Part shown: positions 8,771 through 14,104 of the stretch, one piece after another
Layout: each line of letters starts with the position of its first letter
Position numbering within the stretch: the stretch's first letter is position 1
From: an uncultured Clostridia bacterium
Lineage (GTDB): Bacteria; Bacillota; Clostridia; Lachnospirales; CAG-274
DNA: 14,104 nt
Direction: 5' to 3'
Assembly: GCA_910579745.1 (NCBI GenBank)
Contig: CAJTVH010000062.1
Span: 1-14,104 of the forward strand
Program-made: the position numbers and the translations under genes
Notes under the pieces: generated by a model
Told to the model about the DNA's origin: nothing
Databases searched by the model: none
Seen by the model: only the letters and a program-made list of their open reading frames with translations

Positions 8771-8941
8771 ATGGCATATCAAATTAGTGATGAATGTATT
8801 AGCTGTGGCGCTTGCGCGAGCGAATGTCCTGTAAGTTGTATTTCTGAAGGCGATTCAAAATACGTAATTGACGACAGCGCTTGCGTTGACTGCGGTACTT
8901 GTGCGAGTGTTTGTCCCGTGGGAGCTCCTACTCAAGGCTAA
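8771..8941 (+). CDS. Clostridial-type 2[4Fe-4S] ferredoxin
   Basis: A 56-residue soluble electron carrier with two CxxCxxCxxxCP motifs: C9-C12-C15-C19 then P20, and C38-C41-C44-C48 then P49. The last cysteine of each motif ligates the other cluster. The frame begins MAYQISDECISCGACASECP and ends VCPVGAPTQG, close to the clostridial ferredoxin pattern in length and order. It would carry low-potential electrons between anaerobic oxidoreductases such as pyruvate:ferredoxin oxidoreductase, hydrogenase or Rnf; which ones cannot be told here. ATG at 8771 follows CGGAGGTG by 7 nt. It is a single-gene unit with its own promoter (8680-8708) and terminator (8986-9025), a layout expected for abundant expression. 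A ninth cysteine, C23 (CPVSC), lies just after the first motif where many relatives have alanine. Confidence 0.96.
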   Translation: MAYQISDECISCGACASECPVSCISEGDSKYVIDDSACVDCGTCASVCPVGAPTQG

Positions 8942-8985
8942 TAAGAAATTTTATATAAAATGCTTGAATTGGTGTTTTATAACCG

Positions 8986-9025
8986 CCTTATCAGTATATT
9001 TTTATATATGCTGATAAGGTTTTTT
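8986..9025 (+). terminator. Intrinsic terminator of the ferredoxin gene
   Basis: CCTTATCAG-T-ATAT pairs with ATAT-G-CTGATAAGG: a 14-bp stem with one G-U pair and a 6-nt loop, followed directly by six T residues (9020-9025). It lies 44 nt after the ferredoxin stop codon. Confidence 0.9.
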
Positions 9026-10099
9026 ATTACTGATTTTCCCTGTTAAAAACCACTTATAAACTTTCTAAGGAAATTTACAGTTAAAATTAATTATTTTATC
9101 TTGTTCAACAATATTTACATTATATCACAAAAACCCGAAAACCTAAACCCCTTTTTGATATTTATTTTTTTCTTATATCCCTTTCTAAATCACCCTCAGC
9201 CACAGCTTTACCAAAATCGCCGTAAACACTACTTTAACCGACGCCGTATAATATATCCTAAAACTAAAACCTTGCTCCCTTTTAATAATCAGCGTAATTT
9301 TTCAAACACGTTACAAATAAAAATTTTAAGCGTAATTTTCAATTCCTGTATAAAATTAAATTTATGAAGGGATTTGCTGGAACAAAAAAATAAAGTCCGC
9401 CCCCCAAAAGGAACAGACCCTATTCTTAAAATATAATAACTCTTAGTGTAATAAAATAAAACTCCGTCGGAATATCAGCCGCTTTTATCCATGAAGGAAC
9501 AATAAAAGAATGAACAAAACATATTTAATAAAATCCAATATATCAAAAATTCTTTTACTATTCCGCGGTAAATATTTTATATATTCTTGAAAAAATAAAT
9601 ACTTATCAACTATACTAAAGAATTTATAAAAAATTTTTATAAATTAAATATTATGAAAGCGACAAATATTAAATACTATTTTTATACTAACACTGTTAAA
9701 ACAGCTAATAAAAATTAACTTTCATTTAGTGTTAATTATTAAATGCTTCCATAAATATAAAAATCTTTTTAAATTCATAAATAACATTATATAAAAACGA
9801 CAAAATAATAACAATACGTGAGTAATCGTAAAAACATCTTATCGCTTTATATAAACTCAAATTAAAACATAAAATTAAAACGCTAAAGGAATAAAATTAA
9901 GGAAATAAAATTTTTAGCTTAGACCAACGCGAAATATATACAATTCGCTAATAGGCTCTTGGCACTTCAGCGCCTGTAAAATATTTCTACTCATCAATAT
10001 ATTCCACTCTTTAAATACCATTTAAAATATTAAAAACCAAATGATATTTATTATCATCAAGCGTTTCTGTTTAAATTAAAATTAATATAGTCCCTCAAA
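9026..10099. other. AT-rich gene-poor stretch with possible relics
   Basis: No ORF here has both a credible ribosome binding site and protein-like composition. The longest plus-strand frame (9101-9367) starts with TTG, lacks an RBS and looks like low-complexity translation. Recognisable items are a short protein-like minus-strand frame at 9162-9233, a C-rich patch at 9395-9420, an imperfect 16-bp inverted repeat at 9496-9564, an all-AT 12-bp inverted repeat at 9621-9645 and a 35-codon minus-strand ORF at 9914-10021. TTGAAA-18 nt-TATACT (9587-9616, plus) resembles a promoter but leads to nothing obvious. The base composition makes chance matches likely. Confidence 0.6.
9496..9564. repeat. Imperfect inverted repeat around a 37-nt AT-rich centre
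   Basis: GGAACAATAAAAGAAT (9496-9511) and ATTCTTTTACTATTCC (9549-9564) are complementary at 14 of 16 positions. A CCGC at 9479-9482 could also pair with GCGG after the right arm. No gene or T-run is attached. It could be a structured RNA or the remains of a small mobile element. Confidence 0.4.
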
Positions 10100-10126
10100 T
10101 AAAAAGCTGATATTCCCAAAGCTTTC
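10100..10126 (-). terminator. Possible weak terminator of the SASP-like ORF
   Basis: On the minus strand, 10 nt after the stop codon of the 58-codon ORF, GAAAGCT and AGCTTTT can pair over 6-7 bp around an 11-nt loop, running into TTTTTATTTG. The stem is short and the loop large, so confidence is limited. Confidence 0.4.
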
Positions 10127-10135
10127 GGCAAAATA

Positions 10136-10312
10136 TTAATAGCCGTTTCTTTCGCTTCTTTTGTTTGTCTCCTGCTTATTAGTTTCCTGTTTGTTTGTTC
10201 TTTTATTCATATCCATATCAATTTCATTCGCGAACTCAGTTCTGTTGTTGCTGTTTTTATCAGTTCTTTTTTCGGTATTTCTCTGAGATTGTTTTTCGCT
10301 TCTTTTGTCCAT
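10136..10312 (-). CDS. Small hydrophilic protein, possible small acid-soluble spore protein (SASP-like)
   Basis: A 58-residue ORF: ATG at 10312 preceded by AGGAGG (10326-10321) with 8 nt spacing, an ideal start, and TAA at 10136. The product begins MDKRSEKQSQRNTEKR and is almost entirely Lys, Arg, Asn, Gln, Glu, Asp, Thr and Ser, with no Cys or Trp and no hydrophobic segment. It contains TEFANEI (residues 25-31), which resembles the TEFASE motif of gamma-type SASPs, where the germination protease GPR cleaves after Glu. A repeat TNKQETNKQETNK (39-51) follows. Such proteins in Bacillus are amino-acid stores of the spore core. A sigma-G-like promoter lies at 10390-10419. The gene follows rbgA on the same strand but is separated by 116 nt. 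That it is a real gene is well supported by the RBS; the SASP identity is inference. An unrelated small basic protein is the alternative. Confidence 0.7.
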   Translation of the reverse strand: MDKRSEKQSQRNTEKRTDKNSNNRTEFANEIDMDMNKRTNKQETNKQETNKRSERNGY

Positions 10313-10389
10313 AAAAGTATCCTCCTAAAAAATAAAAAAATTTATAGCAAAATTCATATACAATAAATGTACTTTCCTTTTGCAATAAA

Positions 10390-10419
10390 TATTGTGCTCA
10401 GAAAAATAACTTTTATGCA
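10390..10419 (-). promoter_or_regulatory. Sigma-G-like forespore promoter for the SASP-like ORF
   Basis: Minus strand: TGCATA (10419-10414), 17 nt, CACAATA (10396-10390). This resembles the Bacillus sigma-G pattern as I recall it (TGAATA, 17-18 nt, CATACTA or CATAATA), with one mismatch in each box. The sigma-A alternatives here are poor (TTGCAA with TGTATA). The leader would be about 70 nt. It starts 10 nt after the rbgA stop. Confidence 0.4.
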
Positions 10420-10428
10420 AATTTATTT

Positions 10429-11292
10429 TTATAAATTTTCAAATTCATCAGGAGCCTCAAGGGTAATTTTTCCAAGTTTACAGCCTCTGAACTCATCTAT
10501 AAGAATATTCGCGCTTCTGTCAAGATCGACTTCCCCGCCTTTGATTTTAAATCCCCTCGCCTCGCCTATTTTTTTTAAAATACAATCGGAGGAAACACTC
10601 TCATCAAAATCAATTTTATACCTTTCCTTTATAGAATCTGGATACAGCTTTCTCAAATATTCAATAAGGTTTAATGAGAGAGTGCGGGAATCAAGAATAT
10701 CATCATTTACCGCTCCTGTTACAGCAAGCTTAATCCCTACAAAACGGTCGTCAAATTTGGGCCATAAAATCCCTGGTGTATCTAAAAGCTCAAAATCCTT
10801 TTTTATTTTAACCCACTGCTTGCCTCTTGTGACGCCGGGCTTATCACCCGTTTTCGCGGTTGCCTTTCCGACAAATTTGTTGATAAGGGTAGATTTGCCC
10901 ACATTTGGAATACCCACTATCATAGCCCTTATAGGAACAAAAATACGTCCTCTTTTTCTAAGCCTCTCAATCTTTTCTTTCATAAGCTCTCTTGAAAATT
11001 CTGTAATATTTTTAATACCGTTTCCTGAAACCGAATTGACCAAAACAACTTTAAAACCTTTCTCATTAAAATACTCTTCCCATAACCTCGTTTTTTTATC
11101 ATCAGCAAGATCTACCTTATTTAAAATAATAATTCTAAATTTGTCCCTCGCTAAATTATCAATATCAGGATTTTTACTGCTAAAAGGAATCCTCGCGTCA
11201 AGAAGCTCAATAACAATATCCACCAAAGATATATTTTCCGCCATCATACGCCTTGTTTTCGTCATATGTCCCGGATACCATTGTATATTCAT
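10429..11292 (-). CDS. rbgA: RbgA (YlqF), 50S ribosome assembly GTPase
   Basis: A circularly permuted GTPase needed in Bacillus for a late step of 50S subunit maturation (incorporation of L16 and neighbours). The motifs run in permuted order: G4 NKVD (58-61), G5 NSVSG (86-90), G1 GIPNVGKST (127-135), then G3 DTPG (171-174). The N-terminus MNIQWYPGHMTKTRR is the family signature, with H9 the conserved histidine implicated in GTP hydrolysis; the C-terminal half is the helical RNA-binding region. I chose ATG 11292 (287 residues, near the usual 280-290). The frame extends upstream to a GTG at 11337, but that lies in a hairpin, and the conserved start has AAGGAAGAG 5 nt before it. It lies 65 nt downstream of rplS, the order known from other Firmicutes. 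No clear intrinsic terminator follows. Confidence 0.95.
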   Translation of the reverse strand: MNIQWYPGHMTKTRRMMAENISLVDIVIELLDARIPFSSKNPDIDNLARDKFRIIILNKVDLADDKKTRLWEEYFNEKGFKVVLVNSVSGNGIKNITEFSRELMKEKIERLRKRGRIFVPIRAMIVGIPNVGKSTLINKFVGKATAKTGDKPGVTRGKQWVKIKKDFELLDTPGILWPKFDDRFVGIKLAVTGAVNDDILDSRTLSLNLIEYLRKLYPDSIKERYKIDFDESVSSDCILKKIGEARGFKIKGGEVDLDRSANILIDEFRGCKLGKITLEAPDEFENL

Positions 11293-11311
11293 ATAAACTC
11301 TTCCTTCCAAA

Positions 11312-11347
11312 ATAATAAGCCGTATCAAAAATGACACAGCCTACTAT
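11312..11347 (-). promoter_or_regulatory. 15-bp RNA hairpin between rplS and rbgA
   Basis: In the minus-strand transcript, 11347-11333 pairs with 11326-11312 over 15 continuous positions around a 6-nt loop (11332-11327). Four pairs are G-U, so the helix exists only in RNA read from this strand. It sits 10 nt after the rplS stop and ends 5 nt before the rbgA Shine-Dalgarno, with a short TATTATTTT at its 3' side. It may be an attenuator or processing site that lowers rbgA relative to rplS. Confidence 0.5.
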
Positions 11348-11357
11348 CCATAAAAAA

Positions 11358-11720
11358 TTATTTCATTCTTTTATTAATATCTTCTTTAACTTTAGCCGCT
11401 TTACCAACTCTGTCACGAAGATAATTAAGTTTAGCGCGCCTTACTATACCGTATCTCACAACCTCAATCCTGTCAATTCTCGGAGAGTGTAACGGCCAAG
11501 TCCTCTCAACACCAACACCATAAGAAATTCTTCTTACAGTGAAAGTCTCGCGAGCGCCACCATTCTGTCTTTTTAAAACAGTTCCCTCAAACATCTGAAG
11601 TCTTTCTCTTGTACCCTCTACAACTTTAGCATATACTTTTACAGTATCGCCCACATTGAATTCGGTAACTTCACTTTTAAGCTGTTCTTTCTCAAGCTCT
11701 TTAATAATGTTTCCATTCAT
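11358..11720 (-). CDS. rplS: 50S ribosomal protein L19
   Basis: A 120-residue protein of the expected length for L19 (115-120), which sits at the interface of the ribosomal subunits near 16S helix 14. Recognisable L19 stretches are FNVGDTVKVYAKVVEGTRER (21-40), QMFEGTVLKRQNGG, FTVRRISYGVGVERTWPLHS (60-79) and YGIVRRAKLNYLRDR. ATG at 11720 has GGGAGG 10 nt upstream. It is the first gene of the rplS-rbgA unit, transcribed from a promoter at 11937-11965 through a leader of about 210 nt. The usual upstream partners of L19 operons (rpsP, rimM, trmD) are not present; instead an unrelated sigma/anti-sigma pair lies upstream, so the cluster is split here or those genes lie elsewhere. Confidence 0.98.
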   Translation of the reverse strand: MNGNIIKELEKEQLKSEVTEFNVGDTVKVYAKVVEGTRERLQMFEGTVLKRQNGGARETFTVRRISYGVGVERTWPLHSPRIDRIEVVRYGIVRRAKLNYLRDRVGKAAKVKEDINKRMK

Positions 11721-11803
11721 AAGGTAAAAACCTCCCTTTCAATCTTAGACATTCTTAACACATTTTCACTTTCATAGCAATCCGTAAAATTAATAACGGT
11801 AAA

Positions 11804-11857
11804 ACAATAAAACATTTTTAAAACTAACTTGTCTAATAAATTATGATGTTTTATTGT
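11804..11857 (-). promoter_or_regulatory. Structured leader hairpin upstream of rplS
   Basis: In the rplS 5' leader, ACAATAAAACAT (11857-11846) and ATGTTTTATTGT (11815-11804) form a perfect 12-bp helix around 30 nt. It is followed by TTTTACCG and a second small hairpin with 4-bp arms CCGT (11799-11796) and ACGG (11785-11782). Firmicutes rplS genes can carry L19 autoregulatory leaders; whether this matches that family cannot be decided by eye. Confidence 0.4.
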
Positions 11858-11936
11858 CTCGCTACAATTAAATATTAATTTTTGAGATAATCAATATTTT
11901 ATGGTGACAGAGGAATATCCGTATTCACATTTTATT

Positions 11937-11965
11937 ATTATATTACAAAACAAAAACAAATGCAA
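11937..11965 (-). promoter_or_regulatory. Sigma-A-type promoter of rplS-rbgA
   Basis: Minus strand: TTGCAT (11965-11960), 17 nt spacer, perfect TATAAT (11942-11937). Start near 11930 gives a leader of about 210 nt before the rplS ATG. Confidence 0.7.
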
Positions 11966-12144
11966 GAAAAATTTATATTTTTTTTAATTTTTGTTTCTAA
12001 ACCACTGTAATATGAATTTATAGCCAGACAGCTTCTTTTAATGTAGCCTCAGAATCAATTTATACTTATGATGAGAAAAATTAGTATTTAAATTTCCTAA
12101 CTTGTTATTTTATGGAAACTCTGTCCGCGTTTACTTTGAGAAAT
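11966..12144. other. Intergenic DNA downstream of the anti-sigma gene
   Basis: No ORF with a ribosome binding site and no clear stem plus T-run terminator for the anti-sigma gene is visible. With the rplS leader it makes a 424-nt gap between coding regions. Confidence 0.6.
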
Positions 12145-13044
12145 CTATTTAATCAATTCCCTGTCAAGTAAAATATTATCTAAAATATCCGTAGGAATTT
12201 CAAATTTCGGGGCGCCCATATAACCTGGGGCAACTTCATAATCATTAAACATAATAACTAACTTTCCTTTATTGTCTATATAAAAATTCTGTTCTGCTTT
12301 TATTTGTTTAAAATAATCGTCGGAAGCCGTTTCATCATATATAAAATAAATTTTGTTTTCATCCGCTTTCATCTGTTCTTTCATCTGTTCTTTAATATTC
12401 TCACTAATTATATTAATATAAGATTTATCTTTAAAAAGACTTTCAAGCGTTACCACAGAGTTATTTTTTTTGTCAACAGTATACGCTTTATATTCAGTGG
12501 CTGAAGAGGCCATAACCGAGGTGTTATACACTATAATAGAGAAAACATCCTCATTATCGGCGCAAACCTCATAGCCTGAATTTACAGAATAATGTCCGTC
12601 GTTCGTATTTGATTTTATCTCTTCCATTTTCCTCAGAAAATCATCATAAAGTTTTTGTCCTTCTTTTATAAATTTTTCATTCAGTTCATTTTCAAGTTGT
12701 TTATTCTCAAAACCCGCTATATTCGGAACACTTATATTCGCCTCAAACCCATTTTCCTCTGTTTTATAATCGGTAAAAACAAATACCTTTACAAAAGGTC
12801 CCACAAACGGCATATCTAATAAACTTTTCGCCATAGCTGGAATTGAGTTTACGCTTACAATAAAACCGGCGAACAATACGGCGGCGGCGATTCCCGTTTT
12901 TCTAATCATATTAAAAAATTTCTCTCCCTTTACATTTTTTTTACTTCTCAATATAGCCTCCCTTACAATAAAATTAACTTCATCAGGCACCTCTATGTTA
13001 TTAAACTCTCTTTTCAATTCATCTATTTTCTCTTTTTCAGTCAT
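12145..13044 (-). CDS. RsiV-like membrane anti-sigma factor (DUF3298-type sensor domain)
   Basis: A 299-residue single-pass membrane protein: a charged cytoplasmic N-terminus (1-49) that would bind the sigma factor, one membrane segment (about 50-67), and an extracytoplasmic domain (73-299). The C-terminal part (YIDNKGKLVIMFNDYEVAPG, then KFEIPTDIL) matches the DUF3298 pattern found in RsiV and related proteins. After the membrane segment comes SIPAMA-KS, a good signal-peptidase site; in B. subtilis RsiV is cut by signal peptidase after binding lysozyme, releasing SigV. ATG at 13044 follows the sigma stop codon by 2 nt, and its AGGAGG (13060-13055) lies inside the end of the sigma gene, so translation is coupled and stoichiometry kept. 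The anti-sigma role is strongly implied by topology and position; lysozyme as signal is inferred from RsiV only. Confidence 0.85.
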   Translation of the reverse strand: MTEKEKIDELKREFNNIEVPDEVNFIVREAILRSKKNVKGEKFFNMIRKTGIAAAVLFAGFIVSVNSIPAMAKSLLDMPFVGPFVKVFVFTDYKTEENGFEANISVPNIAGFENKQLENELNEKFIKEGQKLYDDFLRKMEEIKSNTNDGHYSVNSGYEVCADNEDVFSIIVYNTSVMASSATEYKAYTVDKKNNSVVTLESLFKDKSYINIISENIKEQMKEQMKADENKIYFIYDETASDDYFKQIKAEQNFYIDNKGKLVIMFNDYEVAPGYMGAPKFEIPTDILDNILLDRELIK

Positions 13045-13046
13045 AC

Positions 13047-13529
13047 TTATAAAACCTCCTTAGCCGTAATTTCCATTTTTAATTTTTTTAACCCTTTATA
13101 AAGCCGACTCTTTACAGTGTTTAAATTTAAATCAAGTATTTCAGCTATCTCATCAATTTTTAAATCTTGAAAATATCTCATAACAATTATTTCTTTATAT
13201 TTAGGCTCCATCTCATTAAGTAAGTTATGTAAATCTATGTTCTCATAATTGTCAAAATATTTTTCTTTTTCAGATATATCCCCATTTTCACAAAGTATAT
13301 ATTTTTTATTTTTTCTTATAGTGTCTATCGCGGTATTCGCGAGTATACCATAGAGCCACGCTCTTATATTCGTTACCTTATCTGGTTTATAGTTTTTAAA
13401 CGCTTTGTAAATTGTCTCTTGTACTATGTCAAGAGAATCCTCTTTATTCCTTACATAACTATACGCTAATCTGTAAAGCCCATTTTTATTTTCTAAAATT
13501 GAATTTTCCAACAGATTTATCTCCTTCAT
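13047..13529 (-). CDS. ECF-type RNA polymerase sigma factor (SigV-like)
   Basis: A 160-residue group 4 sigma factor with only regions 2 and 4. Region 2 spans about 13-79 (YRLAYSYVRNKEDSLDIVQE, then AFKNY and IRAWLYGILANTAIDTIRK), recognising the -10 element; region 4 spans about 100-152 (EMEPKYKEIIVMRYFQDLKI, then the helix-turn-helix EIAEILDLNLNTVKSRLYKG), recognising the -35. Length matches SigV/SigW-type proteins (about 165). ATG at 13529 has AAGGAGGC about 6 nt upstream. It is co-transcribed with the RsiV-like anti-sigma gene, which would hold it inactive at the membrane until an envelope signal arrives. In relatives the regulon includes peptidoglycan O-acetylation or deacetylation genes; none is in this window. 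Assignment to the SigV subgroup rests on the partner protein rather than on the sigma sequence. Confidence 0.93.
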   Translation of the reverse strand: MKEINLLENSILENKNGLYRLAYSYVRNKEDSLDIVQETIYKAFKNYKPDKVTNIRAWLYGILANTAIDTIRKNKKYILCENGDISEKEKYFDNYENIDLHNLLNEMEPKYKEIIVMRYFQDLKIDEIAEILDLNLNTVKSRLYKGLKKLKMEITAKEVL

Positions 13530-13747
13530 TAATCCGCCTCCTTTTATTTCTCTTTATCAAGTCATCATAATCAAAAATCTTTATTCCTATATTTGTCCTT
13601 CCTTATTGGTTTCTGATTATATGACGTTTCACGTAAAAAAAAAGTTTATTTTTTTACAAAAAATTTTTTTTATTCATAAAATTTATTAACTACAACCATA
13701 AAATTTATAATTCTACTTAAAAAACATAACAATCTCACAAAAAAATA
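13530..13747 (-). promoter_or_regulatory. Upstream region of the sigma/anti-sigma operon
   Basis: On the minus strand a perfect TATAAT (13621-13616) lies 87 nt before the sigma start, but the hexamer 17 nt upstream is only CTTTTT. Immediately upstream of the -10 is ACGTGAAACGT, containing TGAAAC, the core of many ECF -35 elements. No CGTC-type -10 lies 16-17 nt beyond it, so autoregulation is not proven. The rest is A/T tracts without an ORF. Confidence 0.3.
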
Positions 13748-13776
13748 TTGACATATGACAATATATATGATAAAAT
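13748..13776 (+). promoter_or_regulatory. Strong sigma-A promoter upstream of tRNA-Leu
   Basis: Perfect TTGACA (13748-13753), 17 nt spacer, TAAAAT (13771-13776). The start near 13783 precedes the mature tRNA by about 124 nt, so a long 5' leader would be removed by processing. No ORF with an RBS lies in that leader. Confidence 0.8.
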
Positions 13777-13906
13777 GACTTCTGTTGTCAAATAATTTTT
13801 TAACTATAGCGGTCAATAAAAAAATAAACAGGATAGTTCTAAAAACTAATATATTAAGTAATTCTTTTGTTGATTTACGCTAAGAGTTTTAAAAATCTCT
13901 ATATAC

Positions 13907-13989
13907 GCAGTTGTGGCGGAATTGGCATACGCGCTAGACTAAGGATCTAGTGGTTCTGAACCTTGGGGGTTCGAGTCCCCCCAACTGCA
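13907..13989 (+). tRNA. tRNA-Leu, anticodon AAG
   Basis: An 83-nt class II tRNA. Acceptor arm GCAGTTG (13907-13913) pairs with CAACTGC (13982-13988), with discriminator A at 13989. The D arm has GCG/CGC around GAATTGGCATA. The anticodon stem CTAGA/TCTAG encloses loop CTAAGGA, giving anticodon AAG (13941-13943), which reads CUU. The long variable arm (GGTT-CTG-AACC) is typical of Leu, and the T arm is GGGGG-TTCGAGT-CCCCC. CCA is not encoded and must be added. A34 is expected to be deaminated to inosine by TadA, extending decoding to CUC and possibly CUA. The gene is a single unit with its own promoter and terminator. Confidence 0.95.
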
Positions 13990-14005
13990 TTATGTTGACC
14001 TTATT

Positions 14006-14030
14006 CTCTTGTCATTGACAAGAGTTTTTT
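14006..14030 (+). terminator. Intrinsic terminator of the tRNA-Leu gene
   Basis: CTCTTGTC-ATT-GACAAGAG, a perfect 8-bp stem with a 3-nt loop, is followed directly by six T residues. It begins 17 nt after the tRNA 3' end. Confidence 0.88.
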
Positions 14031-14104
14031 ATTTTGTATTAAGAACTATTAGTCTTTTACTATAAACTCTTTTAACTACAAGGCGCTGGAAGGAGAGCGT
14101 AGTC

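Noticed and set aside
9101..9367. 88-codon plus-strand frame in the gene desert
   Set aside because: It starts with TTG, has no Shine-Dalgarno, and is an AT-driven mix of Asn, Phe, Ile and Lys without a recognisable motif.
9621..9645. Perfect 12-bp inverted repeat of A and T only, near a promoter-like TTGAAA-TATACT
   Set aside because: Composition is entirely A/T in a very AT-rich region and no gene follows, so chance is the simplest explanation.
10420..10445. AAATTTAT / ATAAATTT palindrome at the rbgA stop as a terminator
   Set aside because: The stem is all A-T and lacks a T-run on the minus strand, so it is unlikely to terminate transcription.
10367..11296. 309-codon plus-strand frame opposite rbgA
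   Set aside because: The minus strand encodes RbgA with all GTPase motifs in the expected permuted order; the plus frame is its shadow.
11293..11337. 15-codon N-terminal extension of rbgA from a GTG at 11337
   Set aside because: The family begins at MNIQWYPGHM, the downstream ATG has a well-placed AAGGAAGAG, and the extension overlaps the rplS-rbgA hairpin.
14041..14104. Purine-rich GGAAGGAGAGCG near the window end as the RBS of another gene
   Set aside because: The window stops before any start codon can be seen in context, so it cannot be supported.

Overview
The window looks like chromosomal DNA from a low-GC, Gram-positive, anaerobic, probably spore-forming member of the Clostridia. The evidence is AT-rich intergenic DNA, strong AGGAGG-type ribosome binding sites, a clostridial 2[4Fe-4S] ferredoxin, the Firmicutes pair rplS-rbgA, an S-layer-homology (SLH) anchored exoenzyme, an RsiV-like anti-sigma factor, and a small ORF resembling a spore protein. 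I cannot name a genus.

Layout. Positions 1-5561 (minus) are one open reading frame with no stop. It encodes at least 1853 residues of a secreted pectate-lyase-like protein and runs off the window inside its first SLH repeat. Next, also on minus, come tldD (7142-8533) and tldE/pmbA (5787-7136), the two halves of the TldD/TldE metalloprotease, transcribed tldD first. Divergent from tldD is a 56-residue ferredoxin gene (8771-8941, plus) with its own promoter and strong terminator. About 1.2 kb of very AT-rich DNA without a convincing gene follows. It ends at a 58-codon minus-strand ORF (10136-10312) with a perfect Shine-Dalgarno, a TEFANEI motif like the cleavage sites of small acid-soluble spore proteins, and a sigma-G-like promoter. 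Next is the translation block rplS-rbgA (11720 down to 10429), with a structured leader and a strand-specific hairpin between the two genes. A sigma/anti-sigma pair (13529 down to 12145) resembling SigV/RsiV follows. The window ends with a plus-strand tRNA-Leu(AAG) gene, its promoter and its terminator.

The genes fall into independent housekeeping or response units: surface-bound pectin degradation, peptide processing (TldDE), low-potential electron transfer, 50S ribosome assembly (L19 and the RbgA GTPase), cell-envelope stress signalling, and translation. Apart from tldD-tldE, rplS-rbgA and sigma-anti-sigma, nothing shows neighbours acting in one pathway. I found no CRISPR array, intact insertion sequence, prophage or rRNA. 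The least ordinary items are the multi-domain PL9-SLH protein, the small SASP-like ORF with its sigma-G-like promoter, the wobble-rich hairpin between rplS and rbgA, the A34-containing leucine tRNA, and possible sequence relics in the 9.0-10.1 kb desert.
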